NCBI RefSeq assembly: GCF_003711515.1
Contig: NW_021167079.1
Location: 2,583,755 to 2,647,754 of the forward strand
Direction: 5' to 3'
DNA from: Sodiomyces alkalinus F11
Lineage: Eukaryota; Ascomycota; Sordariomycetes; Glomerellales; Plectosphaerellaceae
DNA length: 64,000 nt
Part shown: positions 24,285-35,674 of the stretch, one piece after another
Layout: every line of letters begins with the position of its first letter
Numbering within the stretch: the first letter of the stretch is position 1
Notes under the pieces: generated by a model
Seen by the model: the letters and a program-made list of their open reading frames with translations, nothing else
What the model was told of the DNA's origin: nothing
Databases searched by the model: none
Made by a program: the position numbers and the translations under genes

Positions 24285-25770
24285 ATAGAATCTCGTATCG
24301 TTATAGCTTTTGAATTTATAAAGTAATTCCCTAACGCTAAAGTCGTAACGGTAGCGCGTTATTTCGAAATCCCCTAATATAAGCTCCGGTCACGCCTCCA
24401 GGGCCGCCCTACTTAAACTAGCCATAGATCACCTAATTTAAAGCTTTTAAAGCCAGAAGAAAAAGCCCTATACTATTATATCGACCGCCTTAATAGTATT
24501 AACCTTACGGTTTAACCCGAGTTTATTACTAACGCTATAAACACGGTTCTATAGACGTATCATAATAAAGAAGACTACCCTGCCCCTACTATTAGTCGAT
24601 AATAGATTACGCGGTTTATCTAATAGCACGGCTACTTTAAAAGGAAGTAAAAGAAAATAGATACGAACCGTTAGACTACCGAGGATTCTGAACGGGTTCT
24701 TTAATACTTTAACTAATTACGGGAGGTTATATAGGAAAACGGAATCCTACCAGAATATATCTAGAATATAGATAAGACTAGCTTTTAGATTAGGATAGGT
24801 AAGGGTTATAATCACTAAACGGGATAAATCCTATTATTTTAGGACCCTATAGAATAGAGAGTCTATAATAACGATTAAAGCTATCTTAGTGGCTAGCGTT
24901 ATTATTTCTGTTTTCCTGATTTTAAGTGGTAAAGTCTATATACGGTAATAGTATAAACTAAAAGAGATAGCTAACGGAATAATAACGGCCGTATCGCTAA
25001 CTAGATACACTAACGACTAGGTTAGCTACACCTTATTTTACTATAAAGTATCCTACTAACTATATAATAGATTAGCCTAGACTGGCTAGAGTATTTCGAC
25101 GAGTACTCTAAGAAGTTATCTATTAGCGCGAAGCGGCTATTAATCCTAGATAGGCACGGCTTCCACTATATACGTAAATTTATATAATATTATAACAATT
25201 ATAATATTATCCCTTTTAGATTACCTCCTTATCTAACCTATATACTTTAACCGCTTAACGTTATTATTTTCTAGCCTCTAAAGCACTACCACGCTAAAGC
25301 CCTTAACTAGCTAATTCGCGATAAAGTCGTTAATATCACGAAGCTTAAATTCCTCTTATTACTTAAGGGCGTATATAAGTAGGCGTTTAAGTAGTTAATA
25401 ATCCTTTCGGCCTTTAGAAAAACAGGGATCTATCTATTTAACCCTTAGATTATCCTATAGTAGTTAGAAGAACGTAGACCTCGGATATCCACCCCGCCTC
25501 CTACTCCTTCTAATAGGTCCTCGAACCCGGTAACGCTAGTAACCCTTTATTAGATATATCGTTCTGCCCGTAGGATAGCTAAATAACGTGATAAGGATAA
25601 GGTTACAAAGGCAGAGCGTATCGTAGAGGCTACGCGTTTAAAGAGATAAAGAGTATATAAAAAGGTAGGCGAAGACGCTATAAAGATAGCTAGGGCTTAG
25701 GTAAGGGCTAAGCGATTAGGTAAGCTAAGTACTACGTAGGGGATAGGTTACTAGGTTATGTTATCGTGTT
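24285..25770 (+). pseudogene. Transposase pseudogene (Fot1/pogo, DDE_1 superfamily endonuclease), RIP-inactivated
   Basis: Reading one frame through stops from about 24285 shows the family order. An N-terminal helix-turn-helix-like part begins with ATA where ATG is expected. Then comes EKALYYYIDRLNSINLTV, a PEYI-NIDKTSF segment with the first catalytic Asp, LEYFDEYSKKLSISAKRLL, LILDRHGFH with the second Asp, and NNYNIIPFRLPPYLTYIL, PLNVIIF and PLKHYHAKAL leading to the third Asp region (Asn where Asp is expected in PL-D-V). SAFRKTGIYLFNP follows near 25430. More than thirty in-frame stops, almost all TAA or TAG at likely Gln or Trp codons, mark C-to-T and G-to-A decay. No intact protein can be made. 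Confidence 0.88.
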
Positions 25771-25796
25771 AGTTATAAATAGCTTTAAAATCGTAA

Positions 25797-25895
25797 AAAA
25801 GTGGCGATTTAACTATCCTGGCGATATAACTATCCAGCACCAGCTTATAGGCTGGTGAGTTCTAACGAACTAATATAAGTGGGGCGTGGCACGGG
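25797..25895 (-). repeat. Right terminal inverted repeat of the Fot1/pogo-type element
   Basis: This is the reverse complement of the left end. It keeps C or G at several sites where the left copy has T or A, so the right end is closer to the original sequence. Confidence 0.93.
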
Positions 25896-25897
25896 TA

Positions 25898-26614
25898 GAG
25901 GTCTGGTGTAAGTGGAGGTGAGACCGTTGGTGGAGTTGATGACAAAGGTGGAAACGGGTTGAAGATAAAGGTTTGTATCTCACCTGGCCCTTGCGCCTGG
26001 TGGTCGTGCCAAACCTTAACCCCGTCAAACCCCAGCTATATCCGACACCACGACCTCATAGTCAACCATTATCGTCAGTAAACTAATAAGGCAAGGTACC
26101 TAGTAATTCTATAGCTCTTCAACGTCAGGTATAAGTGAAACGAAAAAAAAAAAAAAAAAAAAAAAGGCCAACCAGGGCCTCGATGTGTTCGTATATGAAT
26201 TGCTTAATACCCGTTGCAGAAGACGCAACGGACCAACTTTTTTTCCCTTGTATCCCCTATCCCCTTTTATCCCATTTTATCCACTTGCTATCCTCCCTCT
26301 GTTGCGCGATACTCCAAGGTCGAGGCATCAGCTGCCGCTTGATGGGCGCCCGAATAAATAAACAAAAGTATACGTTTTTCTTCTTTCTTTCCTTTCAATG
26401 GCCATTCAGAAAGCCAGGTATTTTTCTTGGGCCGTGTTGATGTTATGTCCTCCCCAACGCCGTCGCCTTTTCCCTTGGATGCCAATCCCGCTAGTCTTGT
26501 GTAGTTGCCACTCCAATAGAAAGCCTAACACCCACTGCGGCAACATGCACAAAAAGAAAAATAGGTATCCTTCAAATTCCGTTTTTTTCTTCTTCTTCTT
26601 TTCGTACATCGATG
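25898..26614. other. Region between the transposon and the OMP decarboxylase gene
   Basis: No gene is seen. It contains an A-run of about 23 bases at 26143-26165 and the 3' flank of the minus-strand OMP decarboxylase gene. Confidence 0.5.
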
Positions 26615-27724
26615 TTACGTATTCTTGGTCACCCGCGAGAGATACGCCTTCCAGGCAGTCGTTCGGTATCTCTCGGCCTCGGACTGGGGATCCCCGGCTT
26701 TCAGGATACCCCGACCCACGATGACAATGTCGGTGCCGCAGAGGCCGATAAGCTTCTGGGGCGTGTTGTACCGCTGACCCAACCCGTCGCCTGCCACGGT
26801 CCCGTTCTCTTCCTCTCCTTCGGGCGGCAGCTGACAGCCGGGGGTCATGTGGATGAAATGGTCGTCCGGTTCGGAGTTGAGGCTCTCCTGGGAAACGAAG
26901 CCCATGACGAAGCGACGGTGCTCCCTCGCAGCCTCCACGCAGGCTTGCGTGTACTCGCGGTTCATGAAGTTGCCCGCACTCGACATCTGCGCGAGGATCA
27001 AGAGTCCGCGCTCTATGGGCGGTTCGTCGATGCCGGCGTACAGGCAGTCCTCGCCTTTGGTCTCGTCCCGGGGGAATCTGGGTGATGTCGCCGACTCGTA
27101 GTGCTGCGTCAATGTCGTGACGGAGACGATGCTTCCCTTTCGACCTACGCCCTCCCTATTCTGGCCTTCTTCGTCCGTGTTCCACCACCCCGACTCCTCC
27201 GGTTGTTCGTCGAAGGTGTCTGACCGCGGCGTGCCCACGGTGACCGAAGTCTTGACCTCGTATTGGTATCGCTCGCGCCATTTCGCCTCCGCCTCCGCCA
27301 GGGCGGTCACGGCGGCCTTGCCGGGCACCATGTTGACGTTGACGATGTGCGCCCAGTCGATGATGCGGGCCGAGCCGCCCACGTACTGCATCTGGACCGT
27401 GTGCCCGATGTCGCCGAACTTTCGATCTTCGAATATGAGGAACCCGTGCTTGCGGGCCAGCTGCGCCAGTCTCGCGCCGGTCCCGGTGTGCGGGTGGAAG
27501 TCCCAACCGGAGACGACGTCATGGTGTGTCTTGAGCACCACTATGGACGGGCCAACCTTGTCGGCTAGCTGGAGCAGCTCGCGAGCGGTCGAGACGTCGG
27601 CGCTGAGGCAGAGATTGGATGCCTTGAGGTCCATCAGTCGCAGCAGATACGCCGTGAGCGGGTGCGTAGCCGTCTGCGCCCGACTGGAGAAAGTCTCCAG
27701 TAAGGTGGGGTGACGCGTGGGCAT
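26615..27724 (-). CDS. pyr4: Orotidine 5'-phosphate decarboxylase
   Basis: A single exon encodes 369 residues. The enzyme converts OMP to UMP, the last step of de novo pyrimidine synthesis, in the cytosol. The catalytic Lys-Asp-Lys-Asp array is visible: KTHHDVV near residue 65 and [14 protein letters not shown] near residue 98. The phosphate-binding parts MTPGC and [12 protein letters not shown] are present. Between [10 protein letters not shown] (about 130) and [14 protein letters not shown] (about 240) lies a hydrophilic insertion, which is common in filamentous ascomycete enzymes but absent from the yeast protein. The N-terminus begins [17 protein letters not shown], the usual fungal start. 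The stop is TAA at 26615-26617. Names in use are pyr-4, pyrG and URA3. Confidence 0.97.
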   Translation of the reverse strand: MPTRHPTLLETFSSRAQTATHPLTAYLLRLMDLKASNLCLSADVSTARELLQLADKVGPSIVVLKTHHDVVSGWDFHPHTGTGARLAQLARKHGFLIFEDRKFGDIGHTVQMQYVGGSARIIDWAHIVNVNMVPGKAAVTALAEAEAKWRERYQYEVKTSVTVGTPRSDTFDEQPEESGWWNTDEEGQNREGVGRKGSIVSVTTLTQHYESATSPRFPRDETKGEDCLYAGIDEPPIERGLLILAQMSSAGNFMNREYTQACVEAAREHRRFVMGFVSQESLNSEPDDHFIHMTPGCQLPPEGEEENGTVAGDGLGQRYNTPQKLIGLCGTDIVIVGRGILKAGDPQSEAERYRTTAWKAYLSRVTKNT

Positions 27725-30700
27725 TGCGAACGATGTGCCGAGGCGGGCGTTGAGGTTATGGTTGGTGTGACGGATGACGGTTCTGGGCTAGCAAGCTGTG
27801 GCGCAAAACAGGTACTTCTCCTGAGAGAAGCACTACGGAAGTACGGAGTAGGGGGTACAGAGTACAGAGCAGTTCGCCAGATGGATGGATTTGAGTCGGA
27901 AGTCGAGAGGTCTCAGCAATCTCAAAGCTGCTCAGAAGAAAAGACGAGGGGACCCAACAAGGTTTTGAAGGCGGGTGAGTTAAAGAGGCCGCAGGACGCT
28001 CGACGAAGCCACCAAGGTCCAGACCACCCACAAACACGGCAATACGGGACGTGAAGGTGAGCTACTAGAGAGTGGTCACCTATATCTCACAGGCCCCGCT
28101 TGTTGGACCGGAAGTGGTTCCCGTGCAGGTGTAGCTCTTCGTTGGACAGCGTGGCTGTAATAGGGAGTCAAAGCTAAGTGTATATCGTTGTGGAACGGTT
28201 GAGAAGCGACATAAGAGGATAATTGGAAGAAGAAGGGGGAGGGGGAAATGGGAGCGATGACACAGGGGGTGAAAAGTTGTGATACTTAGCCTTGGGCTAA
28301 GATTTACACTACTAGCGTGCCCAGTTACGTACCTAGGGTACCGAAATGCGACATGGTCGGCAAGAAAACTCAGGTATTCGTAAGGTAAGGTAGGGACGAC
28401 TGTTGTAGTACTCTACATACTCTTCTCCGTACCTTATTTTACTACCTTACCATTGCGCATCGTAGGTGATGGTACTGTAGGTATCCCTACCGATGTACGG
28501 CTACCTATTGGAACTAGGGAGGGAATTACGGATAGGGGGTGTAGGGATTCAGTTATGACTAAGGTACTTGTACGAAGTAGGGAGTGACAGCGCGGCGGCT
28601 TGGTGGAAGTGGGGCCCTAAACTAGTATCGTACTGGTTGTCCAAGTACGAAGTCGAATGTTGGCGATATTTGACGACTCTACGGGGTTTTTTTTTTTTTT
28701 TTTTTTTGGATTGGTGGTTTTCCGGGAGGGGAGAGCGCCAGGCACTCCGCTGACTGCGACCGGTGAGCCCCAGCCCGCACGGCCGGGATATGGGAGTAGG
28801 AAACGGCAGAGGGGCGCCAATTAATCGCCCGTAGGGGCAAAAAAAAGTCGGTAGGCAAAGTACTTTACACTGCAATACCACTGCAATACCACCCTCCGGC
28901 GTCATCAGGCTGCGAACCAATCTGGCCACCAATATGTCTACCTCCTCAGTTAGGCAATGGGGGATATTATCTGCCGTGATGGCCCGTCGGCTTCCTCCGC
29001 CTTAAGCTGAATAGTATTCGTACCCCATGTTTGTCTCTCTCGAGGTATAGAAAATAGAGACCCCTTTACGATTCTGGTCAGCTTGGAATATATGTGCTTT
29101 GGTAATTACGTGGGCATGGGGGGCTTATTAGGAGGGTCGTCAACCCAGTGTCCGTGCATGCCGATCCCTTTTCAAACATTTACGAGGTCATCCATCATTT
29201 TCACATCTGAGTGAGTAGCTAAGCGGGAAGTAAGACCTGCATACTGCGCTGCGCACTGGTTGGGAATAATTGGGAATAAATAGTTAATAGGCTCCCAAGC
29301 CAACGACACTGGGAAAAGCCCAATATTTAATTAATAATGCTTCTTAAACGAGAGAACCAATTGTCTGGAGCTGACTGATGTTGAGAGAAAATACCGGCTT
29401 CGAGGTGACGCGATCTGAACCCATTGACAGAGACGCTTCTACCCTACCTTATTAGGCCGAAAGATGAATTAGTAGCTCTGGTTCAGACGAACCCCAAGAC
29501 ACAAAGATCTCCTAGGAATCATACAGAAGGGTCGTCGACAGCCGAGGTTCTTGAATGCAAAGTCGGTCCGCGCTCCCTAATCCGTCTCCTAGTGTATATT
29601 GGTACCTATTCGGCCGACTGCATGTCGGAAGTATCTTACTCGTCGCAGCCAGATTTATATATATATGAGGCACGAATATGCATGCTGCAAGAAACACCGA
29701 GGGGCGAGAGTACGTTGTAAGGGTTGTCATATATTTCGGGGCTTCGCGAGTACGAGCAAGGTGTGCGGAAATCGAACAAAAGAAAGAGGCAGGGGAAAAA
29801 ACCACTCGGTTCATGCAAGAGTATGTACGAACACGTACATTATTAGTCGGCTTGACCTACCTGAGAAAATATAGTGGTTCATATTTGGAACCCCCCGCTG
29901 AAGATACAGAGGGGTTAGGAGTGCAGACGGAAACCCTTAGCAACACGGAGCACATACTGCAGTATCAGCGGTACTCGGTGTATAAGGCAATTAGTGAAAG
30001 CAAAACCTCGCAGTTTCTACATCGTTCCGAGGATATGAAGAGATGAAGATCTGTCGACCATGATCAATGGTGTCGTGCCGTCTCCGACGTCCCTCGACGT
30101 ATGTCTGTATTACAGTACTTATCTTACCTTACCTGGTAGTATGTAATTAAGGTAGGTACCTGCGTGGTGTGGCACGGGTCAATAATGGTCGCCCGAGGCC
30201 GAAGGGCCGACAGCATTGAGGCCGATGCAGGGAAGAAAGCGAGCGCGACGTCCCATTCAGCTGTCGGTGTTCCCGCATTTCATTCGCCACCTGTCGGGTA
30301 GTTTGACTACGAGATTCGGAAGGTCGAGAGATCAGTATCTCACCAGTCACGACAGCTAACCCACTGGTATGGATGGCTCGCTGTTATATCGACTGCGTCT
30401 CCTCTTCTTTCCCCCCCTCTCCTCCCTCCCCCCTCTCCCCCTCTCCCCCATTCCCCCATTTCCCTCCTTCTCTCTCTTTCTTTTTTTTTTCCGCCATTTC
30501 ATTTATTTATTTTAAAGACCGTGTTCCTTTTCCGTCGATCGCATTGTCCCGCTCGCTAAGACGTCAACCGAAAACCCTGGTGGACCTCGGCGAGCTCTAG
30601 CATGTCGTTGTCTCCTTGCGTCACTACGTCCACTATATGGACTTCCCGACTCTTTGCATCCTTTTATCCTTATGTCAGAACAATCGGGTCAAGGTACCGC

Positions 30701-31517
30701 GGAAGAGATTCAATTTCCCAAAGTAGGGTAAAGGTAAGTAAAAGTAAATGCCTACACCCAACCTGAAGTTGTACACTACCGCGGAAGGACAGGGAGGAGG
30801 CAGTTGAGAGACGTCACCCCGTCGCATCCATCCCTCCATCTATCAGCTGTCACCTAAGGTAACTGATAAAATAAGCTGATAACAGGAAAGGTTAATAATT
30901 TACTCGGGTTCTCTCAGGAGGCATCCGTACAGTATTTTAAGTCGCATACACTATGAAATAAAAGACATATGAAGTACCGGGTTGATAGATGTTGGGCGTG
31001 TTGATTACGCCGCAGTACGGCGCACACAGTACGGGCTGGCCATATGTGTGTATGTTGTACAGGTACCTACCTGTAAGGTACCTGGCAACCCACCGATAAG
31101 GTGATGCTACATAATTTTGTCGCCCAGCTCTTTGGGATCCGGCCATCCCGACGTCAATCCACCTCACACCGAAGTCTTTTGACTAGGTATACTTCTCCTT
31201 TCTACCCACCAGGCTATACTTGATAATTCTTAGTTTCTCTCTCTCGGAACCTTCTTTTCTTCCCTTCTTTTCCCGTTTCTGGGCAGTCCTGATCGCCTGT
31301 ATCTGCGGAGTACAGACGCTTCGCGAACCACACGTGTAATCTCAGCTAACAATACCAAGCTATCTAACGTCTTTACGCGCCAACCCTCGGGTCCACGTCA
31401 CCCACCCTTTCTACCTCCCGCCCTAACGACTGTCCTTTCTGTTCCGACATCAACACAACATCCTAACGCCTTCTTTAACACAACGCTGGTCGTCTTTCCC
31501 TTCCGTTCAATATCATC
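27725..31517. other. Gene-poor 3.8 kb between OMP decarboxylase and PI synthase
   Basis: This is a divergent intergenic region with no recognisable gene; short frames here lack family resemblance. It contains a T-run at 28686-28707, several GGTACC/ACCTTA palindromic motifs (about 28325-28345, 28378-28395, 30117-30165, 31058-31085) and a long pyrimidine tract at about 30406-30491. The last 300 bases are the presumed promoter and leader of the PI synthase gene. Confidence 0.5.
30406..30491 (+). repeat. Long polypyrimidine (C/T) tract
   Basis: About 85 bases that are nearly all C and T, ending in a T-run. Low-complexity sequence with no repeat unit of fixed length. Confidence 0.8.
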
Positions 31518-32656
31518 ATGTCGACACGCCAGAATACCAGGCAGGCCGCTACAGCTACGGACGGTATCCGCTCTGCAAAGGCTACAGAGGAAGAAGACCA
31601 AGGCCTCATGAATGTCAACGGCTCTGCCCACACGGTCCCTGGCGGTGCAGTCAAGGAGAACATCTTCCTGTTCTGGCCCAATGTCATTGGTACGCATTCG
31701 CCTAGTCTTTTAGCTGTTCTTGCCACTATGGAGTGGACGATTCTACTTCAGCGAACTTCTGTTACTAACAATATCTTCTTTGGCTACCCCTTCTAGGCTA
31801 CGTCCGGATCGTCTTGGCGCTTGCCTCCCTCTACTACATGCCCCTCCACCCTCGAACCTGTTCTCTTCTTTACAGCGTGTCCTGCCTGCTAGACGCTCTT
31901 GACGGCTACGCAGCCCGTGCTTTCGAACAATCCACCCGCTTCGGCGCCGTCCTTGACATGGTGACGGACCGATGCACGACCTCTTGCTTGCTAATGTTCC
32001 TGGCTTGTGCCTTCCCGAGATGGACCATCGTCTTCCAGGGCCTCCTCGCCCTCGACTTCTCGAGCCACTATATGCACATGTACGCTTCCCTGGTCATGGG
32101 AGGCGCCGAGACGAGCCACAAGAACGTCGACAAGAGCCGGAGCTGGATACTCAGTCTTTACTACACTAATAAGGTGCGACCCAACACAAACAAAAAAAAG
32201 AAAAAGGGGAACGCGGGTTCGACCCGAGTTTCGATTGCCGGACGTTGCTAACAATGGTTTTTGACCTAGACCGTCCTTTTCGTGTTCTGCGCCTTGAACG
32301 AGCTCTTCTTCATCGCCCTCTACCTCCTCTCCTTTTCCTCGCCTCTCCTATCGCCCTCGCTCCTCAGTAGCGTGGGCGAGGCCAGCGCCGCCCAGATTCA
32401 AGCCGGTGGGCAAGTCAATTCGTCTCTGCTGGGCCAGATCTTCGTGAATCCTTACAGTGCGGCGGCGCTGGAATTCGCTCGCGCCAACAAGATGGACTCG
32501 TTCTGGCCCTGGGTCCTAGCCGGCGTCAGCTTCCCCGTCATGGCTGGCAAGCAGCTTATCAATGCTGTGCAGCTCGTCAATGCCAGCAAGTGGCTTGCGG
32601 AGGGTGACCTGCAGTCAAGGAAGCAACAGGGCCTGCCGAGGAAGAAGAACGACTAA
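31518..32656 (+). CDS. pis1: CDP-diacylglycerol--inositol 3-phosphatidyltransferase (PI synthase)
   Basis: Three exons (31518-31689, 31797-32173, 32270-32656) give 311 residues. The enzyme joins CDP-diacylglycerol and myo-inositol to form phosphatidylinositol in the ER membrane. The CDP-alcohol phosphotransferase signature D-G-x2-A-R-x8-G-x3-D-x3-D is complete: DGYAAR at 93-98, G107, D111 and D115. Several hydrophobic segments follow, as expected for a polytopic enzyme, and the C-terminus is basic (GLPRKKND). The N-terminal 45 residues are polar and probably cytosolic. Both introns are GT-AG (31690-31796, 32174-32269), and reading is continuous across them (FWPNVIG|YVRIVLA; YYTNK|TVLFVF). The start is the first ATG of the frame and has A at -4 and C at -3. 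Confidence 0.96.
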
Positions 32657-33613
32657 ACAAAGCCGGCCAGCTTGATTTTGCCTATACGGGTAAAAAAAAG
32701 GACCTTTGGAGTCCTGGACTGTGGTCTACCTCTTTTCGGACCAGGTTTCTATACCCCGACAGAGCGCGGTGATCAAGCTGTTCGGGACGAATGTGGGACG
32801 GTCGCGAGAGGGAAGTAAGTACTGGAAGGTCTGTCTTTGGGAATTGGTTTGGGAGGCGTTGCTTGGGCGAGCTATCAACTGTATTGATCCTGATACCTGA
32901 TATTGGGACTCGGAATTGCTCAACGGATCAGGGGTCAGAGGTCAAGGGTCTATCAGGGAATGGTCATGGGTTGGAATAGCATGGGACGGTGGGCGAATAT
33001 GCCCATTAGGCGCCTCGTGCTGTCAGATTGCCATCTGAATCGTCCTAGGAGCGGGCGATGGGGCCTCCAGCTGTGGCCACCTTGTGGTGATGGAGGATCG
33101 CTGGATTCCTTCAGTCGAGGTGGGATTGGCTTCATGGCGTCGGCGTTATAGTGACAGGCATGATAGACTAATAATAATAGCCTTTATATTGTCTACCTTA
33201 GGTATATATTCAACTCCCCCAGCGTGTCTTTTATCTCTGTCCTCTCCGTAACTATCGATCCATGGGCTTTCTCGAAGAAAGGTACAGTACGGATATCTGC
33301 TGGAGTACGGAATATTAGAGGGACCCGCAATGATGTAACTCCGTTCTGGCTGCTTACCTAACTCTCACTTTACGGGGAAAGGGTCAGGTAATTATCAATA
33401 AGACGTGCGGCTCTTGTTCAATATCGCTTCCATGAACAGTCGTGACAGCACCTTGCCACCGTCTCCCCTTGGGAAATATTTGTAATTGGAATTCTAACCC
33501 TATTCAGGACCCCTAAATACTCGGCTTGCACTCTGGAGAGATTACGACGAACCCGACGTTGAGCCCCTACCTAATCTTATGCGTCTCTTAACTTCTGGTT
33601 CCCTTGGGCTGGG
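32657..33613. other. Intergenic region between PI synthase and the BTB-like gene
   Basis: No gene is recognised. The 3' flank of PI synthase has GT- and AT-rich sequence; a CCTTAGGTATA motif lies at about 33195-33210. Confidence 0.5.
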
Positions 33614-35351
33614 ATGGACGACAGCGCTCCTGGCCAAGATGGAGACTCATCTGATTCGACTACGAAGAACGCGGTGCCTGTTATCACAATCTCTCCGGTA
33701 GGCGAGGTCATTCTGGACATGACGTTCGAGAACTCTCCAGAAACTATCAAAGCCGCGAAGAGATCGTACCAAAAAGCCATCAAGAGGCCTGGGGCGACCC
33801 GTGTCCCGGAGCCCAACTTAAATCCTCGGGTTCGAGTCGCTTTCCGGGTTGAAATTGATGTCTTGCGGAAACATTCCAAGTATTTCGACAACCTGCTGGG
33901 CAACAAGCAATTCGCCGAAGCTCGGCTCATTGAGGACGCCTTGTCCCGGCTAAACCTCGAGAATCTCAAGGCCCAGGACGAAGACCCGTCCGCTCTTCCA
34001 TGGATCCCCATCACAGACGATGACGAGGCCACCAGGTCTGTGGGCCGGGAAAAGGTTCTGGGAGATATGCTAAGGATCCTCCACGATAAGCCCGTACAGA
34101 CAGGCGCCAGCGCGATCAATATGCTCTACGTCACAACTCTCGCCGTCCTCGCCGACCGTTTTGATTGCCGCCGCACAGTCTCCCGGTATCTGGGCCGCAA
34201 CTTGAAGTTCAAGTGGCCCGTGACGACCAACGGTAGAAGCAGTAGCAGCGGTAGCGGCAGCGGCAGCGGCAGCAATGGTAACAGCAGCAACCAAGTGTCC
34301 TTGAGGCCGTCTGACCAGGCCAAGAACAGCCTCGCCAACGAGCAGCTGCTGCGCCAGAAGATTCTCGTTGCCTGGCTCCTCGAGCAGCCCCTGAAACTGC
34401 ACAACGTCACCCGAGAGATCACCATGCGCGGATCGGTCCTCTGGAGCGCTCTCGGGCCGCCGGAAGACGCCCCCCTTACGGAAGCATGGTGGGAGCTCCC
34501 CGATGGTCTGGAGCGTGAGTCTTGTCTTTCCCGGTTTTATTTTTTCTTTTCTTCCCCCCTCCCCCTCTTCATTCAGTTCGTCAACCCGACCGACCATCTC
34601 TGTAAAGCAAAATATCATCACGGGGCATACGAAACTAATGTAAACGAAAGGTGAGCTCCAATACCGCCGCGAAGCCATTCTAAACACCATCGCTTCGATC
34701 CAGCGACACTTTCTCTCCCTCTACTCGTCGCGCGAGCGCCAGTGCAAACTTGGCTACGACTCGTCCTCGGCATGCGATCTGTTCCAGCTAGGCCAGATGC
34801 TCAAGTTCTTCACGGGGAAAGGACTGGTCAGCCTACTTGACTTCGGACCCAGCTCGCTCGACGCCCTCTCGGACCCGGCAGCTTCCGCCTCTCTCAGCTC
34901 TCCCTCTGTCGGTTCTTCCCCCGTCTCCACGACTACGACTTCGACAATGATAGTTTCCGGTCAGGTCGATGTCGACGACCTCCTCGCCACCCTGCGCCAG
35001 TGCCCAGCCTACCAGGTCGACAAAAACCACACCAACTGCGGTCTGCGCACGCGCATCGAGCCCATCGTCGACTACGTCCAGGCCATGCTGTCGTCCAACG
35101 TCGTGTCCGTATCCCACACCGAGTGGAGCCGAAATCGCGCCGCTTGCTCCTGGGCCGCCAGTGCCAGCACCGATCGTACCGCTGACGGGATAGATGCGGC
35201 GGCAGCCAGCAGGAGAGAGAGGAGGACGTTCGCGTTCACGAGGAGCTTGGCCTTCGACCAGAGGCTGAGGTACGAAGGAGCCCTTTATGCCGACAAGATG
35301 GCTCGGCAGCTGTTCACCGCGGATGGGTGGGATTGGACCCCGGAGTATTGA
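33614..35351 (+). CDS. BTB/POZ-like domain protein of unknown function
   Basis: Two exons (33614-34514, 34651-35351; intron 34515-34650, GTGAGT...AAG) give 533 residues. Residues about 25-200 resemble the divergent BTB-type domain of fungal proteins: ISPVGEVILDMTF, then VRVAFRVEIDVLRKHSKYFD, ARLIEDALSRL, LPWIPITDDDEA, LRILH and LAVLADRFDC. BTB domains mediate dimerisation or cullin-3 binding; which applies here cannot be told. A Ser/Gly-rich insert (SSSSGSGSGSGSNGNSS) follows near residue 210. A C-terminal helical region (YRREAILNTIASIQRHFLSL) with conserved cysteines follows (KLGYDSSSACDLFQLGQM, TNCGLRTRIEP). The acceptor at 34650 gives GLERELQYRREA; other AGs break the frame. No enzymatic motif is seen. 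Confidence 0.8.
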
Positions 35352-35674
35352 TCTTTTCTAGTCCCGTCTGTTGCGTCGTTCCATGTCCACTCAGACTTTA
35401 TGATACGACTACATATAAACATATATCACGCACTTCTATGGTGTTCCTCCCCCGAGGACAATGCCTGGTGCTCAACTCATATGCCCACCAAAACTCCTTG
35501 CTCTTACCTTGAATACTGTGTAGGGTAGACCAGATGAACCAAACGTGAGGGGAAAAAGGAGAGAAGAAGGAGAAGAAAAGACACAAACAAAATCACCCTC
35601 ATGCCTTGACATGATTATACTAAACATGCTCCCCAGGGTAAGAGGGAGAAAGACATGCACATATATATATTCCA
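35352..35674. other. Convergent intergenic region between the BTB-like and PP2C genes
   Basis: This is the shared 3' flank of two convergent genes. It is AT-richer than the coding flanks; no gene is seen. Confidence 0.5.

Larger units (their letters stand above)
24122..25895 (+). mobile_element. Fot1/pogo-type DNA transposon (Tc1-mariner superfamily), RIP-degraded
   Basis: The 1774-bp element is bounded by inverted repeats of about 99 bp and flanked by TA on both sides (24120-24121 and 25896-25897), the usual target duplication of Tc1/mariner elements. The interior is strongly AT-rich compared with both flanks. A single plus-strand transposase remnant is readable but full of TAA and TAG codons. 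Length, ends and protein remnants match fungal Fot1/pogo elements (DDE_1 transposase with a CENP-B-like N-terminus). The element is inactive. The AT bias stops at the ends. Confidence 0.93.
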
